This document shows positions 27,199 through 36,438 of a stretch of DNA of 64,000 nt, piece after piece (position 1 is the first letter of the stretch; the number at the start of each line of letters is the position of its first letter). The translations under genes and the position numbers were made by a program. The stretch comes from Romboutsia timonensis. GTDB taxonomy: Bacteria > Bacillota > Clostridia > Peptostreptococcales > Peptostreptococcaceae. Where the stretch lies: contig NZ_LT629850.1 in assembly GCF_900106845.1 (NCBI RefSeq), positions 2,211,383 through 2,275,382 of the forward strand, read 5' to 3'. The notes below the pieces were generated by a model, which was not told where the DNA came from, made no database searches, and was given only the letters and a program-made list of their open reading frames with translations.

Positions 27199-28155
27199 TT
27201 AATTGGTTATCCTACCTGGATGGAGAGATCTATTTAATCCTTCGCTTATTATTATCGATAAATTTTCTATAGTTTCATCTATGTCTTTCGGTGTTACTAT
27301 TAAATTTTTATCATATGGATCTAACGACTCCTTTATAAGATGATACTTCTCATCTTCCTTAAGTTGTTTTAACATATTGTAAAAATTTTCACCTTCATTT
27401 GATTGACTAATTAAATTATCTATGGCTAAATCTAATACATCACTAGTTAATGTAGCTGCATCTACCACAGTCGGTACTCCTATAGCTATTACATCAACAC
27501 CTAAATAATCTTTATTTAATGCTTTTCTTTTATTTCCAACACCTCCGCCTGGAGATATTCCAGCTGTAGATATTTGTATAGTTGAATTCACTCTTTCCAT
27601 CTTTCTTGATGCTAATGCATCTATTGCAATTACCCTATCAGGTTTTATCATATCTACTATTGATTTTACAGTCTCACTAGTTTCTAAACCTGTAATTCCC
27701 ATAACACCTGGACTTAAAGCTGATACTTCAGTAAAATCATCATCATAATCTTTATTGTAGTTTTTAAATATGTGTCTTGTAACTAATGTTTTAGATACAC
27801 TTTTAGGTCCTAATGCATCTGATGTTATATTCCAGTTACCAAGTCCTATTACTAAAGTTTTTTTAGTTTTATCACTTCCTAGTATTTCTACTAATTCATC
27901 TTTTAAATATGTAATCATTTCTTCTCTAGATTCATCATCATCAAATTTCATAAGATTACTTTCTAATGTAACATATTTTCCTATACCCTTGTTCATTATT
28001 TTAGACCCTTGTTCATCTATAACCTCAACTATCGATACTTTACAGTTTTCTAAATCTTTATTTTTTACCTTTACTCCAGGTATCTCTGTGGATTTTTGGT
28101 CGTTTTCATATATTTCTTTTGCTTCTAATGCTAAGTCAGTTCTTATATTAAACAT
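27199..28155 (-). CDS. gpr: Spore germination protease GPR
   Basis: Protease that degrades small acid-soluble spore proteins at germination. It is made as an inactive precursor: the N-terminal MFNIRTDLALEAKEIY fits the propeptide. Family core features: VIGLGNWNITSDALGPKSV, LSPGVMGITGLET and VIAIDALASRKMERVN. Length 318 is normal. GGAGGG precedes the ATG. It is divergent from rpsT, as in relatives. Confidence 0.95.
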   Translation of the reverse strand: MFNIRTDLALEAKEIYENDQKSTEIPGVKVKNKDLENCKVSIVEVIDEQGSKIMNKGIGKYVTLESNLMKFDDDESREEMITYLKDELVEILGSDKTKKTLVIGLGNWNITSDALGPKSVSKTLVTRHIFKNYNKDYDDDFTEVSALSPGVMGITGLETSETVKSIVDMIKPDRVIAIDALASRKMERVNSTIQISTAGISPGGGVGNKRKALNKDYLGVDVIAIGVPTVVDAATLTSDVLDLAIDNLISQSNEGENFYNMLKQLKEDEKYHLIKESLDPYDKNLIVTPKDIDETIENLSIIISEGLNRSLHPGRITN

Positions 28156-28339
28156 ATTTACCCTCCATGTATTAATTAAATACTATTTATAATTCTTAAC
28201 AAATTTTAGTATTTTATAACAGTAATAAATAAATTTGTAAGTTATTGAATATTTGACACTCACATTGTATATTATCTTTATGTAATATATAACTTAAAAT
28301 AAAAAAAGAAATAATAATAAAACTTATAAATATTTATCC

Positions 28340-28368
28340 TTGATTTTTGATTTTATTTCTGTTAAAAT
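28340..28368 (+). promoter_or_regulatory. Probable sigma-A promoter of rpsT
   Basis: TTGATT (28340-28345), 17-base spacer, TAAAAT (28363-28368), 50 bases before the rpsT start. Confidence 0.5.
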
Positions 28369-28417
28369 CTAATATGTTGACGATGAATATAATAAAATAA
28401 ACGAGGGGGTGAACCGC

Positions 28418-28684
28418 GTGGCAAACATAAAATCAGCTAAGAAAAGAATAAGAGTTATCGAAAAGAAAACTGCTTTAAATAGAGCTAGAAAATCTCAATT
28501 AAAAACTGCAATAAGAAGATTCGAAGAAGCTGTTGCAGCTGGAAACAGAGAAGAGGCTGTTGCTAAGTTCCAATTTGCTCAAAAGAAGATATACCAAGTA
28601 GCTTCTAAAGGAACTATACACAAGAATGCAGCATCTAGAAAAGTTGCTAAATTAGCTCAAAAGTTAAACGGAATGAACGCTTAA
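28418..28684 (+). CDS. rpsT: 30S ribosomal protein S20
   Basis: S20, an early-assembling 16S rRNA binder, 88 residues, highly basic and alpha-helical: (M)ANIKSAKKRIRVIEKKT at the start and KLAQKLNGMNA at the end. The GTG at 28418 gives the standard S20 N-terminus and has GAGGGGGTG upstream; an in-frame GTG nine bases earlier is part of that binding site. It is a monocistronic plus-strand gene divergent from gpr. Confidence 0.96.
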   Translation: MANIKSAKKRIRVIEKKTALNRARKSQLKTAIRRFEEAVAAGNREEAVAKFQFAQKKIYQVASKGTIHKNAASRKVAKLAQKLNGMNA

Positions 28685-28710
28685 TTATCCGTTTCTTATG
28701 AATAGATACT

Positions 28711-28733
28711 AACCCTTGATAATATCAAGGGTT
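28711..28733 (+). terminator. Terminator of rpsT
   Basis: Stem AACCCTTGA / TCAAGGGTT with a 5-base loop followed by TTTATTTT on the plus strand. Confidence 0.85.
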
Positions 28734-28754
28734 TTTATTTTATATATATTAATT

Positions 28755-28798
28755 AAATTAAAAAATCTTAGTATTTACTTACTAAGATTTTTTAATTT
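28755..28798 (-). terminator. Terminator of holA
   Basis: A 19-bp stem (28755-28773 with 28780-28798) around AAAATCTTAGTA and a 6-base loop. It overlaps the holA stop codon. Confidence 0.8.
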
Positions 28799-29832
28799 CC
28801 TTTTTTGCAGTATTTACTTATTAACATTTCTATTGATAAGGTATCTCTTACTAATCCATTTTTTATTTTAAAATCACTTTCCAGTATAGAATTTAGTATA
28901 TCTATTATAATTTCATCGGAAAAGTTTTTAGTTTGTTTTAATGCTTTTCCTACAACAAAAGGATGTAATTTAAGCCTTTCTGCTATACCCTTAGAGCTAT
29001 GACCTTGTATTTGTAATTGTCTAACTTGCATAATAACTTTAAACTGTCTTGCTATCATAGAAAAGATCCCAAATACAGACTCTCCTTCATAAAGCATATC
29101 ATTTAAAATTTTCATAGCATCAGATGAATTTTTCTGTCCTATATAATCAATAAGTTTAAATATATCATTTTCTACCTTTTTCTGAGAAAGTTGATCTATT
29201 ATTTCATTTGTTACTTTATTTTCTTTACCTACAAATGAACTAATTTTATTTATTTCATTTTCTAAGTCAGACAAAGTCTTTTCACTACTTTTATCTAAGT
29301 AACCTTCTTGGTTTATAAAGTACATAATTTGAGCATTATCTATTAAAACATTCTTATTATCAAATTTTTTCTTTACCCATTTAAATAGATCCATATCTGA
29401 TAATTTATCACAATTAAATACTATTCCATTTTTACTTATCTTTTTAACTAATGATTTTCGTTTGTCTATATCTCCATATACAATAAACACCAAAGTAGTA
29501 GTTTGAGGTATATTATCTATATATTCTGTAAAGTATTTTTCATCTTCATCACTAAAGTTTTTCTTTTTACCTTTTAATAATTCAAAATCTTTTAATATAA
29601 CAATCTTTCTATCATCCATAAATGGAAGTGTCTCTATAGAACTTATAAGTTGGTCTAAAGCTATTTCTCTCCCATCTATAATATCTAAGTTAAAATCTAT
29701 CATTCCATCATTTAAAGTTAATTTAATCTCTTTTATAGCATTCTCTATTAAATAATATTCTTTCCCATAAAAAAGGTAAGTATTTTTTATATTTCTATTT
29801 TTTATATCATTTATAATATCCTTGTAGTTCAT
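28792..29832 (-). CDS. holA: DNA polymerase III subunit delta
   Basis: Clamp-loader delta subunit, 346 residues. AAA-like N-terminal region with YLFYGKEYYLIENAIKEI, the LPFMDDRKIVILKDFE stretch and a C-terminal helical collar (RQLQIQGHSSKGIAERLKLHPFVVGKAL). Its ATG lies 26 bases inside the end of comEC with AAAGGAG upstream, so translation is coupled. The comEC-holA pair is common in Firmicutes. Confidence 0.93.
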   Translation of the reverse strand: MNYKDIINDIKNRNIKNTYLFYGKEYYLIENAIKEIKLTLNDGMIDFNLDIIDGREIALDQLISSIETLPFMDDRKIVILKDFELLKGKKKNFSDEDEKYFTEYIDNIPQTTTLVFIVYGDIDKRKSLVKKISKNGIVFNCDKLSDMDLFKWVKKKFDNKNVLIDNAQIMYFINQEGYLDKSSEKTLSDLENEINKISSFVGKENKVTNEIIDQLSQKKVENDIFKLIDYIGQKNSSDAMKILNDMLYEGESVFGIFSMIARQFKVIMQVRQLQIQGHSSKGIAERLKLHPFVVGKALKQTKNFSDEIIIDILNSILESDFKIKNGLVRDTLSIEMLISKYCKKGN

Positions 29833-31066
29833 GTGATTGCTCCTTTATAGTTTTTGCTTCTTTATAAATCATATATAAAAATACTACTATATAATAAATA
29901 ATTACATAGTATAATTTAGGTTCTTCTATAACAATATAAGCAAAATCTAAATTACTTATTCTTTCTAATAATACATATATAGTTTCTAAGATAAATCTAT
30001 TAATATGCACCACTATACTTGATATATATATATTTATATTGAACAATATTAAACTTAACATAGCTAAATATATAATAATACCTACAAATGGAACTATAAT
30101 TATGTTACCCAAAATAGAAACTAAAGGTATACCTTCAAAATTATAGTATATTATTGGTATTGTTAATATATTTGCAGACAAAGTTAATGAAATTATTTTT
30201 ATATTCAATTTATTATTTATATAACCATAGAAATATATTATAGACAATGTTGCAAGAAAAGACAATTGAAAACTTATATTATATATTATGTATGGATTAT
30301 TTATTACAAATAATATACCTATAAAGGATAGTGTTGATATTTTATCCATCTTCCTATCTAAGAAAAAACTTAAATACAGTGATATCATAAACATTATAGC
30401 TCTTATTATTGAAGGTGAATTACCAACCATAGCTGAGTAAATAAACATCATAGTAGATAAAACTATTAATTTATAAATCTTATTAATTTTTCCCATCATA
30501 AATATTATCAATCCTGAAAGTATGCCTGTATGAAGCCCTGAAATTGCTATAATATGGCTGGTACCAGTTCTAGTAAACATTAGTTTTTCATTTTGTGATA
30601 AATCATCTTTCTGCCCTAACATCATAGAATTTATAAAATCTGAGTTTGTTTTATATAAATACCTTATTGTATTGCTTATATAAGATTTTGCTTTATAAAT
30701 ATACTCATACATTAAATTATTTCCTACAATACTATAATCTTTTAAATATATTAAACCTTTATATCCCATACTCCTTAGATATCTGCCATAATCAAAACTT
30801 TCATATGACATTTTATTTAAATCTTTAAACTTTCCTGTTAGCTTTATTTCACTACCAACTTTAATTTTTTTATATTTGGTATAATCTCTAACAACAAATT
30901 TTCCAACTATGTATTCATTATATCTTTCTTTTTCTTTTTTATATTTTACTATACCTATAATCTCTATATCTTCATTGCCATAATCTGTATTAATTGCATT
31001 AGTATTAGTGTATATAAAAGATACTATTAATAATATAATAAAAATTATTAAAAATGGTCTTCTCAT
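29807..31066 (-). CDS. comEC: ComEC/Rec2 competence channel protein lacking the MBL domain
   Basis: Polytopic membrane protein of the DNA-uptake channel family, 419 residues. An N-terminal membrane helix and an OB-like DUF4131 region (about 35-115) precede the Competence core, with MMLGQKDDLS, TGTSHIIAISGLHTGIL, SPSIIRAIMFM and the last helices to about 405. Classical ComEC (700-800 residues) also carries a C-terminal metallo-beta-lactamase domain; here it is absent, and a free MBL protein with the same signature is at 33428-34273. Overlaps holA by 26 bases. Confidence 0.88.
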   Translation of the reverse strand: MRRPFLIIFIILLIVSFIYTNTNAINTDYGNEDIEIIGIVKYKKEKERYNEYIVGKFVVRDYTKYKKIKVGSEIKLTGKFKDLNKMSYESFDYGRYLRSMGYKGLIYLKDYSIVGNNLMYEYIYKAKSYISNTIRYLYKTNSDFINSMMLGQKDDLSQNEKLMFTRTGTSHIIAISGLHTGILSGLIIFMMGKINKIYKLIVLSTMMFIYSAMVGNSPSIIRAIMFMISLYLSFFLDRKMDKISTLSFIGILFVINNPYIIYNISFQLSFLATLSIIYFYGYINNKLNIKIISLTLSANILTIPIIYYNFEGIPLVSILGNIIIVPFVGIIIYLAMLSLILFNINIYISSIVVHINRFILETIYVLLERISNLDFAYIVIEEPKLYYVIIYYIVVFLYMIYKEAKTIKEQSHELQGYYK

Positions 31067-31125
31067 AATTCCTCCAAAAACAATTTACTTTAAGTATCTT
31101 CAAAACTATCACTTCTTAAACAAAA

Positions 31126-31153
31126 TAAAGGATATCAAAATTGATATCCTTTA
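31126..31153 (-). terminator. Terminator of the GNAT gene
   Basis: Palindrome TAAAGGATATCAA / AA / TTGATATCCTTTA containing the stop codon of the gene at 31151. Confidence 0.75.
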
Positions 31154-32317
31154 AACATACTCATTTATATAGTTTTCTTTTTTATTAAACAATATTTCAA
31201 ATAAATCTATTGCTCCTTTATTTTTTTCATTTTTATTTATATTATTTAAAATCATAGCTTCTTTTATATCTATATAAGAAAATGCCAACTGAGTAAACGT
31301 ATTAATACTCAAATGTAAATCACATTCCCCTTTTATTTTTTTAGCTTCAACTTTTTTATCTTTTATCTTTATATTGAAAGTGCCATTATTTTCTTTTATA
31401 AATTTATCTTCTATAAATACATTCGCGCTTATCTCTATATCATCATTGATTGTTAATCTATTAAGGTATTCTTCTACATTTATAACTCTACCCATAATAA
31501 ATGGCTTTACTTTAATATCTATAGTTTTAGGATTTTCTAAAACAAATCTTATTTTATCATTTACAGGGGCTGATATAATTACTTTCTTACATTGGGTATT
31601 GTGATTATAAATAAACTTTAATATAGATTTTAATGAGTCTAAATCTTTATAAAATAGTTCTCTAACAAACATACTGTCTCCATTTAAGAAATATATTATA
31701 TACCCTTTATATGAACCATCTTTATAAACATATATATGACCATTTTCGCTTTCAACTTCTTTGAATAAATTTATATAATATTCTTTGTCTCTAACTGTAT
31801 TACCATTTACATCTGATAAAAATAAATTATTTATATCAATTAAATCATCGATATGTTTTTCACTTGCTTTGTATAGCCTACCTAATAAATTAAAGTTCTT
31901 TAAATCTTCTATATTTATAGAGTATTCTAATTGATCATAACAATGCTCATACCCATATTTTCTATACAATCTATAATCGATAGGCATAAGTATTGATACT
32001 AATTGATTTCTTTTATAAAGTTCATTAAGAGAGTATTCCATAATTTTTTTCATATACCCTCTTCCTCTTACTTGAGGAAATGTAGATACACCTACAACAT
32101 ATGATGTTTCATATTCTTTACCATCTAACTTTATTTTATATTGGTTTAATTGAAGAGAAGATACAATATCTTTATCTTCACATGCTACAATGGTATTATT
32201 ATTGTCATACTTATTATTGAAGTAATAATTAACAAAGCTTTCTTCATCATTAAAACAATAATTCCAGATTTCTTTAATATCATCTATTTCTTCTTCTTTA
32301 GCATATCTCATATTCAT
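31151..32317 (-). CDS. GNAT N-acetyltransferase, Eis-like with SCP2-type C-terminal domain
   Basis: A 388-residue protein. The N-terminal GNAT domain has the acetyl-CoA loop FPQVRGRGYMKKIM and LMPIDYRLYRKYGYEHCYD. A second GNAT-like part and a sterol-carrier-like C-terminal domain (DLHLSINTFTQLAFSY) follow, as in Eis-type enzymes. The acceptor is unknown. The ATG at 32317 has GGGAG upstream; its start is one base from the stop of the DUF2156 gene, so the two are cotranscribed. Confidence 0.82.
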   Translation of the reverse strand: MNMRYAKEEEIDDIKEIWNYCFNDEESFVNYYFNNKYDNNNTIVACEDKDIVSSLQLNQYKIKLDGKEYETSYVVGVSTFPQVRGRGYMKKIMEYSLNELYKRNQLVSILMPIDYRLYRKYGYEHCYDQLEYSINIEDLKNFNLLGRLYKASEKHIDDLIDINNLFLSDVNGNTVRDKEYYINLFKEVESENGHIYVYKDGSYKGYIIYFLNGDSMFVRELFYKDLDSLKSILKFIYNHNTQCKKVIISAPVNDKIRFVLENPKTIDIKVKPFIMGRVINVEEYLNRLTINDDIEISANVFIEDKFIKENNGTFNIKIKDKKVEAKKIKGECDLHLSINTFTQLAFSYIDIKEAMILNNINKNEKNKGAIDLFEILFNKKENYINEYV

Positions 32318-32318
32318 A

Positions 32319-33224
32319 TTAGTTCTCCCTAACAGTGTATTTCTCAACAAATTTAACAGGATGATAAGAAAGTTTAGCTTTTCTAAGTCCAGGTATTCCT
32401 AAGTCTTCTTCTCTATTTACAAACTCTACATTTTCAAATTCATTTAATATAAATTGTTGATTTATGTAAGGATATAATCCTCTTATATTCGGATTAGCTT
32501 TTTCTATATGAATTAATGCCATATTAGAATTTATAAGTTCACCCATAGTAAAGGCTTCTAATTTACCATCTACATATATACCCGCTATCTTTAATCTATC
32601 TTTTAAGTAGTCATAATTATTAAATATTTTCTTGATTCCTACAGATTCATCATCCATACCTTCATCAAATTCATTATTTTCTTCTTTATTTACAGTCCAT
32701 TCTTTTAGTAAATTTAAGCAATCTTCAAAGTCTTCCTCATCAAGAATTCTATACTTATATCTGCCTTCATAGTCTTTTAAAAATGCATTTATATGATTTC
32801 TCTTCTTCTGATTTTTTCTTCCACCTAAGACTCTTAAACTTTCACCATCATATACATAATCAAATAAATCTCTTTCCTCTATGTATTCAAATTTACCTGG
32901 ATAATTCTCTTGTAAAATATCTACTACTTCTTTTGTTATCCCTCTAAAACATATTTTTTTGTTACTATCTTTGAAGTATCTTATAATAAAGTCCATAGCT
33001 TGTGGTAACTTTTCTTTTTTAGCTAAAGGTAATATAGAAAAACTATTCCCCTCATATTCTGCCATTATAACTGCGAAATCATCACATATAACATATCCTG
33101 TTTTATATACATGTTGCCACATATATAATGTAGTAAAACAGTATTCACAAGCTTCGTAATCTACTAAATCAAAATATGGTTGTAGCTCTTTTATTGAATC
33201 TATGGTTATTTCTTTAAATTTCAT
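32319..33224 (-). CDS. DUF2156 domain protein (MprF C-terminal-like fold)
   Basis: A 301-residue soluble protein of the DUF2156 family, which shares the double-GNAT fold of the aminoacyl-phosphatidylglycerol synthase catalytic domain. Visible features: YCFTTLYMWQH, RKNQKKRNHINAF and, near the end, DLGIPGLRKAKLSYHPVKF, all typical of the family. There is no membrane flippase part, so lipid modification is uncertain. It is first of a pair with the downstream GNAT enzyme. Confidence 0.82.
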   Translation of the reverse strand: MKFKEITIDSIKELQPYFDLVDYEACEYCFTTLYMWQHVYKTGYVICDDFAVIMAEYEGNSFSILPLAKKEKLPQAMDFIIRYFKDSNKKICFRGITKEVVDILQENYPGKFEYIEERDLFDYVYDGESLRVLGGRKNQKKRNHINAFLKDYEGRYKYRILDEEDFEDCLNLLKEWTVNKEENNEFDEGMDDESVGIKKIFNNYDYLKDRLKIAGIYVDGKLEAFTMGELINSNMALIHIEKANPNIRGLYPYINQQFILNEFENVEFVNREEDLGIPGLRKAKLSYHPVKFVEKYTVREN

Positions 33225-33427
33225 ATATACTCTTAAACCCTTTCTTAAATTTATTTCTTAATAATTTAATATATAAAAACGATACTATAATCTTAAAAGT
33301 TTCAATATTATTGTTATCTATTGAATTATCTTACATCTTATTGCTTAGAATATAAGATAGTTTACATTACTAATTTATGTTACCCATATTATTTATTTAT
33401 AAACATATAATGAACGGAGGTAATTTA

Positions 33428-34273
33428 TTGAAAAAGTTATTTTTAACTTATATTCTAATAATTATTATAATATCACTTTTAATTCCATCTGGCAAAAATA
33501 ACTATTTGTCTATACATACGATAGATGTAGGACAAGGAGACAGCATCTTAATACAAACCCCTAACTCCAAAAATATATTAATTGATGGTGGTGATGATAA
33601 TAGCCATAATATAGTATCTAGCTATTTAAAAAAGCAAAATGTAAAAAGAATAGATTATATAATAGCTACACACTTTGACTCTGATCATATTGGTGGGCTA
33701 GATAATATAATAGATAAATTTAATGTATCAAATATATATGCTCCTAACTATGAATCAGATACCGTATCCTATCAAAATTTAATTAGCTCTTGCGTAAATA
33801 AAAACTTAAACTTACAATATCTAAAAGAAGGAGATTTTATTAATATAGAAGATAATATAAATTTAACAGTACTTGCTCCTTCTTATATCCAAGAAGAAAA
33901 TAACCTTAATTCTATAGTATTTAGAATAGATTATAAAAATAAATCCTTTTTATTCACTGGAGATGCTGAAGCTAGTAATGAAATGAGTATTATAAATTCT
34001 TATGAGCTTAATGATATAGATTTTCTTAAGGTAGGGCATCATGGAAGTAGTTCTTCTACTACTTCTGAATTTATAGAAGAAGTAAGTCCAGATGTAGCAG
34101 TCATATCCTGTGGATATAAAAATCAATATGGCCACCCACATAGAAGTACTTTAGATACTCTAGAAAAAAACAATGTCTTAACTTATAGAACAGATATTTT
34201 AGGTCATGTTGTATTTTACAGCGATGGTGATACTATTTTTACAACTAAAGACTACAAATTAAATAAGAAGTAG
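33428..34273 (+). CDS. ComEC-type metallo-beta-lactamase fold hydrolase, secreted or membrane-anchored
   Basis: A 281-residue protein with an N-terminal hydrophobic segment (signal anchor) and an MBL domain of the kind found at the ComEC C-terminus: IDVGQGDSILI, ILIDGGDD, ATHFDSDHIGGL, FLFTGDAEA, LKVGHHGSSSSTT and SCGYKNQYGHPH. All metal-binding motifs are present, so activity is likely; the substrate may be DNA. The start TTG (33428) has GGAGG upstream; an in-frame ATG further up lies before it. It is convergent with tcdA and shares a palindromic terminator. Confidence 0.85.
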   Translation: MKKLFLTYILIIIIISLLIPSGKNNYLSIHTIDVGQGDSILIQTPNSKNILIDGGDDNSHNIVSSYLKKQNVKRIDYIIATHFDSDHIGGLDNIIDKFNVSNIYAPNYESDTVSYQNLISSCVNKNLNLQYLKEGDFINIEDNINLTVLAPSYIQEENNLNSIVFRIDYKNKSFLFTGDAEASNEMSIINSYELNDIDFLKVGHHGSSSSTTSEFIEEVSPDVAVISCGYKNQYGHPHRSTLDTLEKNNVLTYRTDILGHVVFYSDGDTIFTTKDYKLNKK

Positions 34274-34293
34274 AATAATTCTACTTCTTATTT
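34261..34293. terminator. Bidirectional terminator overlapping both convergent stop codons
   Basis: Perfect 15-bp arms (34261-34275 and 34279-34293) built on AAATAAGAAGTAGAA. Both neighbouring genes end inside it with the same codons TTA AAT AAG AAG TAG, one on each strand. Confidence 0.85.
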
Positions 34294-34991
34294 AATAAAT
34301 CATTTATAACAACTGATGCTATTATAAGCCCTCCAACAGAAGGAACAAAAGATACACTACCAGGTGTTACTTTTTTACCATTTAGTATTTTCTTTTTTAA
34401 CTCTTTAGGTTGTTCTGTAGAATAAACAACTTTTAATTTTTTTATTTTTCTATCCTTTAATTCTTTTCTCATAACTCTTGCTAACGGACATATTGTAGTT
34501 TTATGTATATCTGTAACTTCTATTTTAGTAGGATCTAATTTATTCCCCATACCCATAGAACTTATTATTTCTAAACCTTTATTTTTACAAGTCTCTATTA
34601 AGTGTATCTTAGATGTTACCATATCTATAGCATCTACTACATAGTCGTAGTTTTCACATAGGATACTTTCACTTGTATCTTTATTATATACTTCTCTTAT
34701 AGCTTTTATATTTATATCTGGATTAATATCTAATATTCTATCTTTCATAACCTCAACTTTATACTTTCCAACTGTTGAGTGTAATGCTGGTAATTGTCTA
34801 TTGATATTAGTTATATCCACATCATCAAAGTCAACTATTGTTAGGTTACCTACTCCAGCTCTTGCTATAGCTTCTGCTGCAAAACTACCTACTCCTCCAA
34901 CTCCAAATACTATTACATTAGAATTTTTAAGTTTATTTATACCTTCATCACCTATTATTAAGCCAGTTCTTGTCGTGAAGTTTTTTTCCAT
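34281..34991 (-). CDS. tcdA: tRNA threonylcarbamoyladenosine dehydratase TcdA
   Basis: E1/MoeB-like ATP-dependent enzyme that converts t6A37 of tRNA to the cyclic form ct6A. Rossmann loop VFGVGGVGSFAAEAIARAGV, then IVDFDDVDITNINRQL and VVDAIDMVTSKI; 236 residues. The ATG at 34991 has AGGAG eight bases upstream. It complements MtaB (10710) acting on the same t6A base. Confidence 0.9.
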   Translation of the reverse strand: MEKNFTTRTGLIIGDEGINKLKNSNVIVFGVGGVGSFAAEAIARAGVGNLTIVDFDDVDITNINRQLPALHSTVGKYKVEVMKDRILDINPDINIKAIREVYNKDTSESILCENYDYVVDAIDMVTSKIHLIETCKNKGLEIISSMGMGNKLDPTKIEVTDIHKTTICPLARVMRKELKDRKIKKLKVVYSTEQPKELKKKILNGKKVTPGSVSFVPSVGGLIIASVVINDLLNKK

Positions 34992-35118
34992 TATCATCGC
35001 TCCTAAAATCATATTTATCTTAACTTATATTTTCCTATTTAAGTCTATTTTATATTTTTATATAAAAAATTTAAAATTATTTAACACTTTATTTTTTATA
35101 TTACATTCTTATATGTAA

Positions 35119-35141
35119 AAAAAGAACTCAATTGAGTTCTT
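35119..35141 (-). terminator. Terminator of tRNA-Sec
   Basis: Palindrome AAGAACTCAATTGAGTTCTT (35122-35141) followed on the minus strand by TTTTTT, six bases past the CCA end of the tRNA. Confidence 0.8.
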
Positions 35142-35146
35142 ATAAC

Positions 35147-35243
35147 TGGCGGGAATGCGTGGGAATCGAACCCACCCAAGAAGCTATTAACTCCTCATAC
35201 TAGTTTTGAAGACTAGAGGACACACCAGCACCCATCCACTCCC
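35147..35243 (-). tRNA. selC: tRNA-Sec (anticodon UCA)
   Basis: A 97-nt tRNA with encoded GCCA end. The anticodon stem-loop is CTAGT-CTTCAAA-ACTAG with TCA at 35209-35207. The long variable arm (GAGGAG / CTTCTT with two G-U pairs) and T arm GTGGG-TTCGATT-CCCAC are seen. The acceptor pairs GGGAGTG with the 3-prime CATTCCC; the eighth acceptor pair would be G-G. The long extra arm, extended acceptor and UCA anticodon identify selenocysteine tRNA. It works with SelA, SelB and SelD encoded just upstream. Confidence 0.95.
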
Positions 35244-35346
35244 ATATGTAATCTTATGTTTTTATATAATATCATATATATTTTCTAATTTCAACTATTT
35301 TATAAAATTAAAAGGACTAATCTCATTTTAGAGAAAGTCCTTTACT

Positions 35347-36210
35347 CTATCCAACTATATAAATATCTATTGTTTTTCTTCCCCAATTTTTAACCGCTCC
35401 TTCATCATTCATATATATATCTATTTTATTACCTTTTATTGCACTACCACAATCTTCTGCTATAAATGTTTTACCAAATTGAGGTATATAAACCTTTGTT
35501 CCATAAGGTATAACACTAGGATCTACTGCTATAGTTCCCCACTTAGGCGTTGTTCCTGTTGATGTTGTAGAGTGACCAGTATATGCTGTTGCAACAACAG
35601 AAATATGCTTTCTATTTGAATTAGAACTTGATGAATTACCCTTTGATGAGTTATTACTATGAGAAGTATATTTAGTTCTTGTACTCTCACCTCTCGATGA
35701 AGCAACTTGAAGTTCTACTTTAGTTCCTTTTTTTATAACCTTATCTACAGGTTTTGTTACAACAACTTCTTCTATAAATTTCTTTTCTACTTGTTTACCA
35801 TTATGATAAGTAATCTTATATAATAGTTCATTGTTTCCTGGCTGACCTTCTACTTCAACTTTAGTATCACCCTTTAGTAGATCTTTATCTTCTACAATAT
35901 TGACTTCAAAAGGAACTTCTTTATTTTCCTTTATAGTCTTCTCTGTAACTTTTATAACCTCTATTTTGTCACCATCTGAAATCTTTTGATCTAAAGGTAA
36001 ACTTATTATATCATTTTTATCGTATTTAACATTTTGTTCAGCTAGTACATCTTCAACATTTGATTTTAAAGTTGATATTTCCGTTTCCTTTCCCTTAACT
36101 ACTAATGTTATATTTTTATTTGCTAATGTATAACCTGCTGATAATAATCCTATAGACAATATGGTGGCTATGGCCGAGACTTTTAGTATCTTATTATTTT
36201 TTATAATCAT
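35347..36210 (-). CDS. Secreted G5 and 3D domain cell-wall protein (YabE/Rpf-like)
   Basis: Likely peptidoglycan-active secreted protein, 287 residues. Signal peptide at about 8-30, DUF348 (about 33-80), a G5 domain (about 95-170, ending KKGTKVELQV), a Ser/Asn-rich linker, and a C-terminal 3D domain with IAVDPSVIPYGTKVYIP and AEDCGSAIKGNKIDIYM carrying the conserved aspartates. This order matches YabE-type lytic transglycosylase relatives. It has its own consensus promoter. It lies between ung and tRNA-Sec on the minus strand. Confidence 0.88.
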   Translation of the reverse strand: MIIKNNKILKVSAIATILSIGLLSAGYTLANKNITLVVKGKETEISTLKSNVEDVLAEQNVKYDKNDIISLPLDQKISDGDKIEVIKVTEKTIKENKEVPFEVNIVEDKDLLKGDTKVEVEGQPGNNELLYKITYHNGKQVEKKFIEEVVVTKPVDKVIKKGTKVELQVASSRGESTRTKYTSHSNNSSKGNSSSSNSNRKHISVVATAYTGHSTTSTGTTPKWGTIAVDPSVIPYGTKVYIPQFGKTFIAEDCGSAIKGNKIDIYMNDEGAVKNWGRKTIDIYIVG

Positions 36211-36268
36211 AATTCTCTCCTTCTTTAATTTATATATATTAATTCGTTGTATTTTATATTATGTTCAA

Positions 36269-36297
36269 ATTGTAACTTTTTTGATACCCTTTGTCAA
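36269..36297 (-). promoter_or_regulatory. Sigma-A promoter of the 3D-domain gene
   Basis: Minus strand TTGACA (36297-36292), 17-base spacer, TACAAT (36274-36269). The leader would be about 50 bases. The rest of the gap 36211-36397 shows no riboswitch I can recognise. Confidence 0.7.
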
Positions 36298-36397
36298 CTT
36301 GACAATTTTTAAGTATTATGCTTATCTAGTGTTTAACTGCTTTTCATTGATTTTTCATAGAGTATAAATTTATTAATTTTATTATAAAATAAATACA

Positions 36398-36425
36398 AAA
36401 AAGCATAGCTTAAGCTATGCTTTTT
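36398..36425 (-). terminator. Terminator of ung
   Basis: Perfect palindrome AAAAAGCATAGCTT / AAGCTATGCTTTTT just after the ung stop. Confidence 0.85.
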
Positions 36426-36438
36426 GTGTTTGTTTTAT

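Noticed and set aside
36211..36438. Cyclic di-AMP (ydaO) riboswitch before the 3D-domain gene
   Set aside because: Such genes often have one, but the gap shows a consensus promoter only about 60 bases from the ATG and none of the conserved GC-rich riboswitch segments.
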